Source of the DNA: Serratia rhizosphaerae | Lineage (GTDB): Bacteria; Pseudomonadota; Gammaproteobacteria; Enterobacterales; Enterobacteriaceae | Direction of reading: 5' to 3' | DNA: 64,000 bases | Assembly (NCBI RefSeq): GCF_009817885.1 | Contig: NZ_CP041764.1 | Span: forward strand, 2,480,001 to 2,544,000 | Shown here: in pieces, positions 56,209 to 64,000 of the stretch | Position numbering within the stretch: position 1 is the first letter of the stretch | Layout of the letters: each line of letters opens with the position of its first letter | Notes under the pieces: model-generated | The model's input: only the letters and a program-made list of their open reading frames with translations | Databases searched by the model: none | What the model was told of the DNA's origin: nothing | Translations under genes and position numbers: made by a program

Positions 56209-57858
56209 GTGTTGACCCTTCTTCACCTGCTTTCCGCCGTGGCGTTGCTGGTGTGGGGCACCCACATCGTGCGCACCGGAATTATGCGGGTTTACGGCGC
56301 CAATCTGCGCCGCATCTTGAGCGACAGCGTGGAGAAAAAACCGCTGGCGTTCGCTTCCGGCATCGGCGTCACCGCGCTGGTGCAGAGCAGCAACGCCACC
56401 GCGCTGCTGGTCACTTCCTTTGTCGCCCAGGGGCTGGTGGGGCTGGCGCCTGCGCTGGTGATCATGCTGGGCGCCGACGTCGGCACCGCACTGATGGCGC
56501 GGGTGCTGACCTTCGATCTCTCCTGGCTGTCGCCGCTGCTGATTTTCGTCGGCGTCATTTTGTTCCTCAGCCGCAAGCAGACGCGCGTGGGGCAGGTGGG
56601 GCGGGTATTTATCGGCCTTGGCCTGATCGTGCTGGCGCTGGAGCTGATTGTGGCGGCGGCGACGCCGATCACCCAGGCGGCCGGCGTCAAAGTGCTGTTT
56701 TCCTCCCTGACCGGCGACGTGATGCTGGACGCGCTGACCGGCGCGCTGTTTGCCATCATCAGCTATTCGAGCCTGGCGGCGGTGCTGCTGACCGCGACGC
56801 TGACCGCCTCCGGCGTGATTTCGCTAAAGGTGGCGCTGTGTCTGGTGATCGGCGCCAACCTCGGCAGCGGCCTGCTGGCGAGCATCAACAGCAGCGGGCA
56901 GAACGCGGCCGGACGGCGCGTGGCGCTGGGCAGTCTGCTGTTCAAGCTGCTGGGTAGCGCGCTGTTGCTGCCGTTTGTCTCCTATCTGGCGGACTGGATG
57001 GCCAGGCTGCCGGTGCAGGGCGAAGAGCTGGTGATCTATTTCCACGTGTTCTACAACCTGATCCGCTGCCTGTTGTTTATTCCGCTGGCCGACCCGATGG
57101 CGCGGCTGTGCCGCATGTTGATCGCCGATGCGCCGGAAGAAGACCCGCGCCTGCGTCCGCGCCACCTCGACAGCAGCGCGCTGGATACGCCGTCGCTGGC
57201 GCTGGCCAATACGGCGCGCGAAACGCTGCGCATGGGCGACGTGGTGGAGCATATGCTGATCCTGCAGCACGAGGTGCTGCATGGCAAACTGGGGCAGGAC
57301 AAAGAGGTGCGTCGGCTGGACGACGATGTCGACGTGCTGTACACCGCGATAAAACTCTACCTGGCGCAAATTCAGAAAGAGGATCTGGGCGAGGAAGACT
57401 CGCGCCGCTGGGCGGAGATTATCGAGATGGCGCTGAACCTGGAGCAGGCCGGGGACATCATCGAACGGATGACCGGCGATGTCGCGGCCAAGTCCCACGC
57501 GGCGCGGCGTGCGTTCTCGCCGGAGGGGCTGGCGGAACTGGACGCGCTGCATGAGCGGCTGGTGGCCAACCTGCGCCTGAGCCTGTCGGTGTTCCTGTCG
57601 GCGGATCTCACCAGCGCCAAACGCCTGCGCCGTTCCAAACACCGCTTCCGCATTCTGGACCGGCGTTATGCTCACGCGCACGTCGATCGTCTGCACCAAC
57701 AGAACGTGCAGAGTATTGAGACCAGTTCGCTGCATCTGGGGTTGCTGGGGGATATGAAGCGTCTGAACTCGCTGTTCTGCGCGGTGGCGTACAACGTGCT
57801 GGATCAGGATGAGCGTGATGATGAGCGCGACTGGGAAGATACGCCGAGAACGCTATAG
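56209..57858 (+). CDS. yjbB: Na+/phosphate cotransporter family protein YjbB
   Basis: 549 residues, GTG start at 56209. The N-terminal membrane part (about 1-310) has two Na/Pi-cotransporter repeats with the QSSN motif (TALVQSSNATALL) and its partner SYSSLAAVLLTATLTA. The C-terminal part (about 330-530) is PhoU-like and helical. E. coli YjbB promotes phosphate export. The 298 bp upstream hold no gene and no promoter I could place with confidence. It lies two genes after metH. Confidence 0.94.
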   Translation: MLTLLHLLSAVALLVWGTHIVRTGIMRVYGANLRRILSDSVEKKPLAFASGIGVTALVQSSNATALLVTSFVAQGLVGLAPALVIMLGADVGTALMARVLTFDLSWLSPLLIFVGVILFLSRKQTRVGQVGRVFIGLGLIVLALELIVAAATPITQAAGVKVLFSSLTGDVMLDALTGALFAIISYSSLAAVLLTATLTASGVISLKVALCLVIGANLGSGLLASINSSGQNAAGRRVALGSLLFKLLGSALLLPFVSYLADWMARLPVQGEELVIYFHVFYNLIRCLLFIPLADPMARLCRMLIADAPEEDPRLRPRHLDSSALDTPSLALANTARETLRMGDVVEHMLILQHEVLHGKLGQDKEVRRLDDDVDVLYTAIKLYLAQIQKEDLGEEDSRRWAEIIEMALNLEQAGDIIERMTGDVAAKSHAARRAFSPEGLAELDALHERLVANLRLSLSVFLSADLTSAKRLRRSKHRFRILDRRYAHAHVDRLHQQNVQSIETSSLHLGLLGDMKRLNSLFCAVAYNVLDQDERDDERDWEDTPRTL

Positions 57859-57862
57859 CGGC

Positions 57863-57889
57863 AAAAAAAACGGGGCCCCAATGCGCCCC
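57863..57889 (-). terminator. Terminator of the PanS-like gene
   Basis: On the minus strand GGGGC (complement of 57885-57889) pairs with GCCCC (complement of 57872-57876), followed by a G and eight T (complement of 57863-57870). It lies 39-65 bp after the stop. Confidence 0.7.
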
Positions 57890-57906
57890 TGTTCGTTATC
57901 AACATG

Positions 57907-57936
57907 ATGCCGGCGTTTGCGCCGGCATTATTTTTT
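57907..57936 (+). terminator. Terminator of yjbB
   Basis: ATGCCGGCG (57907-57915), TTTG loop, CGCCGGCAT (57920-57928), then TATTTTTT. It overlaps the last codon of the convergent PanS-like gene. Confidence 0.85.
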
Positions 57937-58851
57937 CGCCGGCTTAATCGGCCGCCCGGACCAATAACCCGCCAGCAGCGAGCCGGAGAGGTTGTGCCAT
58001 ACCGAGAACAGCGCGCCCGGCAGGGCGGCCAGCGGCGTAAAGTAGATTTTACCCAGCGTCGCCGCCAGCCCTGAGTTCTGCATGCCGACCTCAATCGCCA
58101 GCGTGCGGCAGGTGGACTCGTCAAAGCCGAACAGCTTGCCGCCCCAGTAGCCGCTCAGCAGGCCGATGGCGTTATGCAGAATCACCGCGATAATCACCAC
58201 CAGACCGACGGAGGCGATATGGCTTTGGCTGCCGGCCACCACGGCGCTGATGATCGCCAGAATACACACCATCGACAGCGGCGGCAGCAGCGGCTCAAGC
58301 CGTTTGACCACTTTGCCGAACAGATGATGGACAATCAGGCCGAGGCCGATCGGGATCACCACGATCTGCAGAATGCTCAGCAGCATGCCGACGATATCGA
58401 CGCTGATGTCGGCGTCAACGTACAGGCGCGTCAGCAGCGGCGTGGCGAACACGCCAACCAGGGTGGAAACGGCGGAGATGGTCACCGACAGCGCCACGTC
58501 CCCCTTGGCCAGATAGATCATCACGTTGGAGGCGGTGCCGCTGGCGACGCTGCCGACCAGCACCATCCCGGCGGACAGGTCCGGCGGCATATGAAACAGC
58601 ATCGCCAGCAGCCAGGCCGCCAGCGGCATAATCAGATAGTGCAGAAAGATGCCGGCCGCCACCGGTCCGGGGCGCGCCAGCACGCGTTTAAAATCGTCCA
58701 GCCGCAGCGTGACGCCCATGGCGAACATAATCAGCATCAGCAACGGGCTGACGTAAGGGCTGATGCCGGTAAAGGTGGCGGGCGTGTAGTAGGCGGCGAC
58801 GGAGAGCAGCACCGCCCACAGCGGGAATAATCGGGTGAAGGTTGCCAACAT
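57928..58851 (-). CDS. panS: PanS-like transporter (bile acid:sodium symporter family)
   Basis: 307 residues with nine to ten hydrophobic segments and a BASS-family fold. Signatures are FAMGVTLRLDDFKRVL, MVLVGSVASGTASNVMIYLAKGDVALSVT and FGFDESTCRTLAIEVGMQNSGLA. The overall sequence resembles Salmonella PanS, a pantothenate/ketopantoate transporter, as I remember it; the substrate here is inference. A (TTGTG)6 tract lies 40 bp upstream of the start. Not present at this position in E. coli K-12. Confidence 0.8.
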   Translation of the reverse strand: MLATFTRLFPLWAVLLSVAAYYTPATFTGISPYVSPLLMLIMFAMGVTLRLDDFKRVLARPGPVAAGIFLHYLIMPLAAWLLAMLFHMPPDLSAGMVLVGSVASGTASNVMIYLAKGDVALSVTISAVSTLVGVFATPLLTRLYVDADISVDIVGMLLSILQIVVIPIGLGLIVHHLFGKVVKRLEPLLPPLSMVCILAIISAVVAGSQSHIASVGLVVIIAVILHNAIGLLSGYWGGKLFGFDESTCRTLAIEVGMQNSGLAATLGKIYFTPLAALPGALFSVWHNLSGSLLAGYWSGRPIKPAKK

Positions 58852-58890
58852 GATTCGGGTTTTCCTTGGGCCAAATAACGCGGATGGTTG

Positions 58891-58920
58891 TTGTGTTGTG
58901 TTGTGTTGTGTTGTGTTGTG
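58891..58920. repeat. Pentanucleotide tandem repeat (TTGTG)6
   Basis: Six perfect copies of TTGTG, preceded by a partial copy (GGTTG) and followed by seven T. It lies 40-69 bp upstream of the PanS-like gene, in the 148-bp gap after lysC, where the promoter or leader should be. Read on the minus strand it is CACAA x6. Confidence 0.95.
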
Positions 58921-58999
58921 TTTTTTTAGTCAGAATGCGGCAGGCAGGGTGATCGGGCGGTGGGCGCAGCCTGCAGCGCCCACCGCCTGTCAGTATGGC

Positions 59000-60367
59000 T
59001 TATTCGAACAGATTATGGTGCAGGGTGCGCACCACCTGCTCGGCATCGCTGCCCGGCACCAGGAAGCACAGGTTGTAGTTGCTGGCGCCGTAGCAAATCA
59101 TGCGGATATTGAACGGATCCATCACGCCGAACACCTCTTTGCCGACGCCGCAGGCGCGCGACAGCTTATTGCCGATCAGCGCGATCAGCGCCAGGTCTTC
59201 TTCTACTTCCACCCGGCACAGAGAGGAGAGTTCGGTCAGCAGCGCGGTGGTCAGCAGGCTGCTGCCGCTGGAGGTGGAGCCGGTGGTGTCCATGGTCAGC
59301 GCGACGCTGACTTCAGAGGTGGTGATCAGATCCACCGAGATATTGTGGCGCGCCAGAATGCTGAACACTTCCGCCAGGAAGCCGCGGGCGTGCAGCATAT
59401 TCAGGCTGTGCAGCGTCAGCAGCGTTTGTTTGCGGCGCAGCGCCAGCGCGCGGAACAGCGGCGGGTTTTCGGTGGTGTTGCACACCAGCGTGCCGCCGGC
59501 GGCCGGATCCTTGCTGGAGCCGACAAATACCGGAATATCGCTGCGCACCGCCGGCAGCAGGGTGGCCGGATGCAGCACTTTGGCGCCGAAGGTGGCCATC
59601 TCCGCCGCCTCTTCAAAGGCGATTTTATCGATACGTTTGGCAGCCGGCACCACGCGCGGATCGGTGGTGTAAATGCCGGGTACGTCGGTCCAGATATCCA
59701 CCCGGCTGAGGTTCAGCGCTTCGCCCAGCAGCGCGGCGGTATAGTCGCTGCCGCCGCGGCCCAGCGTGGTGGTGCGGCCTTTCGCTTCGCTGCCGATAAA
59801 GCCCTGGGTGACCACCAGCGACGTTTGCAGGCGCGGCTGCAGCAGCGTCTGCGCCAGCTCTTTCAGCACCGCGCCGTCCGGCGTCGCCCGGCCGAAGTGG
59901 TCATCGGTATGCATCACCTTGCGCACGTCGAACCATTCGGCCTGCGCCTGACGCTGGCGCAGAATCTCTACAAACAGCAGGGTGGACATCAGCTCGCCGT
60001 GGCTGACCAGCTCATCGGTCAGCGCTGCGGAGGTGGCCAGCGCGGCCGCGTCCGACAGCATGGCGATATTTTCCAGCATGCGGTCGATCTCCTCGCGGAC
60101 GACGGCGGGGTTGTCCAGGCGATCGAGAATGGCGTATTGGATACGGCGGATTTCGTCGAGCTGATAGCTGCGCTGCTCGCTTTCGCTGCCAGCGGCCAGC
60201 GCCACCAGCAGATTGGTGACGCCCGCGGAGGCGGAAAGCACCACCAGGCGTACGTCAGGATTACCCAGAACCACGTCGGCGCTGCGGTTCATGGCCTCAA
60301 AATCGGCGACGCTGGTGCCGCCGAACTTGGCCACCACGGGGGAAGATTGGGGTGCTGCTTGATTCAT
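59000..60367 (-). CDS. lysC: Lysine-sensitive aspartokinase III
   Basis: Phosphorylates aspartate in the lysine/threonine/methionine pathway. 455 residues from MNQAAPQSSPVVAKFGGTS. The kinase motifs KFGGTSVADFE, GRGGSDYTAAL and TDVPGIYTTDPR are followed by two C-terminal ACT domains (SLNMLHARGFLAEVF and GVMDPFNIRMICYGAS), the lysine feedback site. The frame is open upstream into the leader, but this start follows GAGG. Controlled by the lysine riboswitch upstream. Confidence 0.96.
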   Translation of the reverse strand: MNQAAPQSSPVVAKFGGTSVADFEAMNRSADVVLGNPDVRLVVLSASAGVTNLLVALAAGSESEQRSYQLDEIRRIQYAILDRLDNPAVVREEIDRMLENIAMLSDAAALATSAALTDELVSHGELMSTLLFVEILRQRQAQAEWFDVRKVMHTDDHFGRATPDGAVLKELAQTLLQPRLQTSLVVTQGFIGSEAKGRTTTLGRGGSDYTAALLGEALNLSRVDIWTDVPGIYTTDPRVVPAAKRIDKIAFEEAAEMATFGAKVLHPATLLPAVRSDIPVFVGSSKDPAAGGTLVCNTTENPPLFRALALRRKQTLLTLHSLNMLHARGFLAEVFSILARHNISVDLITTSEVSVALTMDTTGSTSSGSSLLTTALLTELSSLCRVEVEEDLALIALIGNKLSRACGVGKEVFGVMDPFNIRMICYGASNYNLCFLVPGSDAEQVVRTLHHNLFE

Positions 60368-60672
60368 GTAAAAAAACCTCGTGTCAGGGATATCGTATCT
60401 GACGACTCTATCGCTAATAAGCCTTGGCACGGGGGAGAGCGGTAAACAGGGAGCAGACGTAGGGGTTGCTACGATACACCCAGAAGCGCCCCACCTTGCC
60501 GACCGTCCGCCATGGACAGTCCTGGTGACAACCCAGGGGATTCAGCCCCTGTAGCCGACACGCCGCTTAGCCGAATGGGCGGCGTACCTCGGCGTCGCTC
60601 CCCCTCCAGTGCCGTCATGGGATAACGGCTCCTCCGACACTGTACCTGGGCGACGCGCCTCTTCTGGCTTGC
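60368..60672 (-). promoter_or_regulatory. Lysine riboswitch (L box) of lysC
   Basis: The minus-strand leader carries the lysine aptamer. P1 is CCAGAAG (complement of 60661-60667) with CTTCTGG (complement of 60480-60486). The conserved junction segments include GAAGAGGCGCG, GTGTCGGAGGAGCC, GCCGAGGTACG and GGGGCTGAATCCCC. The arrangement matches the E. coli lysC leader. Downstream, GTCAG can pair with CTGAC (60383-60404 region) just before ACGAGG and seven T at 60370-60376, next to the start codon. The switch could therefore act on the ribosome-binding site, on termination, or both. Confidence 0.92.
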
Positions 60673-60722
60673 GCACGGGTGCGCAAGTAGGCTGATAGGA
60701 ATAGCCGGTTTAACCGCTGCTG

Positions 60723-62531
60723 TCAACGGCCGGGCGTTGAGGGTTTTTCATCTTGCACCAGCGCAATCAGCGTGCAGGGCATAGTTGGCGTAGAACCCGC
60801 GCCGATCGGTTGCAAACTGCCGTCTTCTCGCTGGTAAAATAGTGGAATAACGCCGCGGTTTTTCTCCAGGTATTCCGGCCAGCCAAAGTTGTCGTTGAGG
60901 CGGGTCACCTTGATGACGGCGCCTTTGGCGATCAGGCTGCTCAGACGGGCGTAGGTCGCCTCGTGATTGAACAGGATCTCATGGCGGCGGAAGCGGGAAC
61001 TTTCCGTGCTGTTGGCGCGTCCCTTCAGCGGTGCGCCGGAGCGGATGGCGAATACGTGGTCGTCGCCGAAAATATGGCCGAAATGGTACACCGCCAGCGC
61101 GTTTTGGTGGCGGTTGGGCGACAACGCCAGCACCTGGGCGGTGTCGCTCAGATCGAGGGTGTTGTCGGCATGTTCCGAGTAGGCATGGCCGTAATAGGCG
61201 GGAATGCCCTCCATCCGCGCCTGACGGTAATACTCCCAGCTGCTGTCGGTGACCATCACCGGCACGTTCATTTTCATCAGCGCCTGCGCCAGCGTACGCG
61301 CCACGCCGTTGGCGCCGACAATCAGCACGCCGCGCGGTTTCTGCTGCTGTACCCGCAGCCAGCGGGCGATAATGCCGCTGGTCAGGCTTTGCAGCACCAC
61401 GGTGCCGATAATAATGGCGAACACCACCGTCACCAGCCGGTCTGCGCCTGCATAACCGTTGCGCTGCAGGGTCAGGGCAAACAGCGAACTGACCGCCGCC
61501 GCCACGATGCCGCGCGGCGCGATCCAGCACAGCAGCAGGCGGTCGCGCCAGTGCAGGCTGGAGCGCCAGGTTGACAGCGCAATGCACAGCGGGCGGGCGA
61601 TAAACTGCACCACCAGCAGCAAAACCAGCAGCGGCCAGCCCATCTGCCACAGCGCGTTGATATCCAGCCGGGCGGCCAGAATAATAAACAGCGCCGAAAT
61701 CAGAATCGCCGACAGCTCTTCCTTAAAGGCCAGAATATCGCTGGTGTCCACGTCGCGCATATTGGCCAGCCAAATGCCCATCACCGTCACGGTCAGCAGG
61801 CCGGATTCGTCGGCCAGCGCGTTGGACAGGCCAAAAGCGGTGAGCATAATCGCCAGCACCGCCAGGTTCTGCAGATAGCGCGGCAGCCAGACGCGGCGCA
61901 GCGCAATGCCCAGCAGGTAGCCGAACAGCGCGCCGGCAATCAGCCCGACGGCGGCGGTGACGCCGAGCGTCCAGAACAGATGGGTATAGGATTCGGCGTT
62001 CTGCTGCAGCACGATAAATTCAAACACCAGCAGGGTGAAGATGGCGCCGACCGGATCGATCACGATCCCTTCCCAACGGAGCACCTGGTTAATCCTGGCG
62101 TTCGGCCGCACCACGCGCATCAACGGGGCGATCACCGTCGGGCCGGTAACCACCGTCACCGCACCGATCAGCGCCGCCAGCTCCGACGGGAAGTCCAACA
62201 GCCACCAGCAGGCGACGCCGATGGTCATGAAGGTCGCCAGCATGCCGACGGTGACCAGATTGCGCACTACGCCGCCCAGCCCGCGGATCTCCTCCACCCG
62301 CAGCGTCAGCGCGCCTTCAAACAGGATGATCGCCACTGACAGCGACACCAGCGGAAACAACAGATCGCCGAATAGCCCGTCCGGCTGCACCAGATGCACC
62401 ACCGGGCCTAAAATAATGCCGAACAGCAACAGCGGCAGTATTGCCGGCAGGCGTAATAACCAGGCGAGCCACTGCGCCAGCAGCGAGCTTAAGCCGATAA
62501 CCACCAACATCAACGGGGCGGAGAGTTCCAT
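60723..62531 (-). CDS. CPA1-family cation/proton antiporter with C-terminal Rossmann domain
   Basis: 602 residues from MELSAPLMLVV, behind AAGGGAT. The membrane part (about 1-395) has about 12 hydrophobic segments, including ILFEGALTLRVEEIRG, GPTVIAPLMRVVRPN and EGIVIDPVGAIF, the ion-binding Asp region of CPA1 exchangers. The cytoplasmic part begins PRGVLIVGANGVARTLAQAL, a TrkA-N-like nucleotide fold. Most likely a Na+(K+)/H+ antiporter. E. coli has no such gene between lysC and pgi. Confidence 0.9.
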   Translation of the reverse strand: MELSAPLMLVVIGLSSLLAQWLAWLLRLPAILPLLLFGIILGPVVHLVQPDGLFGDLLFPLVSLSVAIILFEGALTLRVEEIRGLGGVVRNLVTVGMLATFMTIGVACWWLLDFPSELAALIGAVTVVTGPTVIAPLMRVVRPNARINQVLRWEGIVIDPVGAIFTLLVFEFIVLQQNAESYTHLFWTLGVTAAVGLIAGALFGYLLGIALRRVWLPRYLQNLAVLAIMLTAFGLSNALADESGLLTVTVMGIWLANMRDVDTSDILAFKEELSAILISALFIILAARLDINALWQMGWPLLVLLLVVQFIARPLCIALSTWRSSLHWRDRLLLCWIAPRGIVAAAVSSLFALTLQRNGYAGADRLVTVVFAIIIGTVVLQSLTSGIIARWLRVQQQKPRGVLIVGANGVARTLAQALMKMNVPVMVTDSSWEYYRQARMEGIPAYYGHAYSEHADNTLDLSDTAQVLALSPNRHQNALAVYHFGHIFGDDHVFAIRSGAPLKGRANSTESSRFRRHEILFNHEATYARLSSLIAKGAVIKVTRLNDNFGWPEYLEKNRGVIPLFYQREDGSLQPIGAGSTPTMPCTLIALVQDEKPSTPGR

Positions 62532-62758
62532 GAGAGCGATCCCTTTCAACAACGATATGGTCAACAATGACACAATTTGATGACAACCAGATCGGCCTGA
62601 TAACAGGCCGTTAGCTCAATTATAGGGAAAAAGCTGAAACGATGCGGCTATGCGTTGACAGTTAGCGCCTATCGCAAGAAAAGAGATCATAATCACGCTC
62701 TAACAGGCTACAATCGGACAATCACGTCATATTCATTCTCAAGCATAAGAGCGTTGCT
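62532..62758. promoter_or_regulatory. Divergent promoter region, antiporter and pgi
   Basis: A 227-bp gap between divergent genes. A TTGACA occurs at 62655-62660 but the nearest TATAAT-like hexamer (CATAAT, 62688-62693) is too far away for a standard promoter, so no pair is assigned. Confidence 0.3.
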
Positions 62759-64000
62759 ATGAAAAATATCAATCCTAGTCAAACCGCTGCTTGGCAAGCC
62801 CTGCAGCAACATTTTGAACAAATGAAAGACGTACAGATCGGCGATCTGTTTGCCCAGGATAGCGAGCGTTTCTCCAAGTTCTCCGCCACCTTCGACGACC
62901 AGATGCTGGTGGATTACTCCAAAAACCGCATTACCGCGGAGACGCTGACCAAGCTGCAGGCGCTGGCGCAAGAGACGGATTTGCAGGGCGCGATCAAAGC
63001 CATGTTCTCCGGCGAAAAAATCAACCGCACCGAAGATCGTGCGGTGCTGCACGTGGCGCTGCGCAACCGCAGCAATACGCCGATTATCGTTGACGGCAAA
63101 GACGTGATGCCGGAAGTGAACGCGGTGCTGGCGAAGATGAAGCAGTTCTGCGAACGGGTGATCGGCGGCGCATGGACCGGTTATACCGGCAAAGCGATCA
63201 CCGACGTGGTCAACATCGGCATCGGCGGCTCTGACCTGGGCCCTTACATGGTGACCGAGGCGCTGCGCCCGTATAAAAACCACCTGAACATGCACTTTGT
63301 CTCCAACGTTGACGGCACCCATATCGCCGAAACGCTGAAGCCGCTGAACCCGGAAACCACCCTGTTCCTGGTGGCCTCCAAAACCTTCACCACTCAGGAA
63401 ACCATGACCAACGCCCACAGCGCGCGCGATTGGTTCCTGCAGACGGCGGGCGATCGCCAGCACGTGGCCAAACACTTCGCCGCGCTGTCGACCAACGCCA
63501 AAGCGGTCGGCGAGTTCGGCATCGACACCGACAACATGTTCGAATTCTGGGACTGGGTCGGCGGCCGTTACTCTCTGTGGTCCGCCATCGGCCTGTCGAT
63601 TGCGCTGTCCATCGGCTTTGACAACTTCGAACAGCTGCTGAGCGGCGCGCATGCGATGGATAAACACTTCGCGCAGACGCCGGCGGAGCAGAACCTGCCG
63701 GTACTGCTGGCGCTGATCGGCATCTGGTACAACAACTTCTTCGGCGCCGAAACCGAAGCCATTCTGCCGTATGACCAGTATATGCACCGTTTTGCCGCTT
63801 ACTTCCAGCAGGGCAATATGGAATCCAACGGCAAGTATGTCGATCGCAACGGCAACCCGGTGGACTACCAGACCGGCCCAATCATCTGGGGCGAGCCGGG
63901 CACCAACGGTCAGCATGCGTTCTACCAGCTGATTCACCAGGGCACCAAACTGGTTCCTTGTGACTTTATCGCGCCGGCGGTCAGCCATAACCCGCTGAGC
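62759..64000 (+). CDS. pgi: Glucose-6-phosphate isomerase, 5' part
   Basis: Interconverts glucose-6-phosphate and fructose-6-phosphate. It is open from ATG 62759 (MKNINPSQTAAWQALQQHF) to the window edge: 414 of about 549 codons. The sugar-phosphate site (NIGIGGSDLGP, SKTFTTQET), the catalytic Glu in QQGNMESNGK and His in NGQHAFYQ are visible. The catalytic Lys near residue 514 lies beyond the edge. Confidence 0.97.
   Translation, partial: MKNINPSQTAAWQALQQHFEQMKDVQIGDLFAQDSERFSKFSATFDDQMLVDYSKNRITAETLTKLQALAQETDLQGAIKAMFSGEKINRTEDRAVLHVALRNRSNTPIIVDGKDVMPEVNAVLAKMKQFCERVIGGAWTGYTGKAITDVVNIGIGGSDLGPYMVTEALRPYKNHLNMHFVSNVDGTHIAETLKPLNPETTLFLVASKTFTTQETMTNAHSARDWFLQTAGDRQHVAKHFAALSTNAKAVGEFGIDTDNMFEFWDWVGGRYSLWSAIGLSIALSIGFDNFEQLLSGAHAMDKHFAQTPAEQNLPVLLALIGIWYNNFFGAETEAILPYDQYMHRFAAYFQQGNMESNGKYVDRNGNPVDYQTGPIIWGEPGTNGQHAFYQLIHQGTKLVPCDFIAPAVSHNPLS

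Noticed and set aside
58835..60445. 536-codon plus-strand open frame starting in the pentanucleotide repeat region
   Set aside because: Antisense to lysC and running through the repeat. The Ala/Gln/Arg-rich translation reflects codon bias on the other strand.
60469..60726. 85-codon minus-strand frame upstream of lysC
   Set aside because: It coincides with the lysine riboswitch aptamer; sequence constraint there is structural, not coding.
62708..63988. 426-codon minus-strand open frame
   Set aside because: Antisense to pgi, which is itself open to the window edge with all conserved motifs.

Overview
The window looks like a chromosomal core region of a Serratia-like member of the Enterobacterales. 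The evidence is near-identity of the encoded proteins to E. coli K-12 as I remember them, enterobacterial gene order, Serratia-like GC-rich codon use in the metabolic genes, and a 1542-nt gammaproteobacterial 16S rRNA. I do not make a species call. I see no prophage, insertion sequence, CRISPR array or defence island. Most of the sequence is textbook core genome, and the points of interest lie in gene order, regulatory DNA and a few accessory genes.

Region 1 (1-8190): the end of fkpA, then yheO-tusDCB (tRNA 2-thiolation relay), the str operon rpsL-rpsG-fusA-tufA, and the iron-storage pair bfd-bfr. Region 2 (8191-22260): the S10, spc and alpha ribosomal-protein operons from rpsJ to rplQ, including secY, rpmJ and rpoA, with the S10 leader, an internal terminator plus spc promoter, and the S4-binding pseudoknot. 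Region 3 (22300-32700): yhdN-zntR, arfA, then mscL, trkA, rsmB, fmt and def on the minus strand, divergent from dprA-smg; an ERIC-like palindrome; yrdD-tsaC-aroE; and yrdA convergent to them.

Region 4 (32750-38590): one complete rRNA operon, P1/P2-16S-tRNA-Glu-23S-5S-tRNA-Thr-5S-terminator. Upstream is the neighbourhood that flanks E. coli rrnD; downstream (metA-aceBAK) is the one that flanks E. coli rrnE. The operon therefore sits at the join of two regions that are far apart in E. coli.

Region 5 (38690-51220): an unrecognised secreted protein, metA behind tandem MetJ boxes, the glyoxylate-bypass operon aceBAK behind two IclR-like boxes, then on the minus strand a compact gluconate/Entner-Doudoroff operon gntK-gntU-edd-eda behind two GntR-like operators, and iclR. 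Together these genes import and phosphorylate gluconate, split it to pyruvate and glyceraldehyde-3-phosphate, and run the glyoxylate shunt under IclR control.

Region 6 (51470-64000): metH, a short-chain dehydrogenase, the phosphate exporter yjbB, a PanS-like transporter preceded by six copies of a 5-bp repeat, lysC under a lysine riboswitch, a CPA1 cation/proton antiporter, and the 5' three quarters of pgi running off the end. In E. coli the metH-pgi interval holds a different set of accessory genes.
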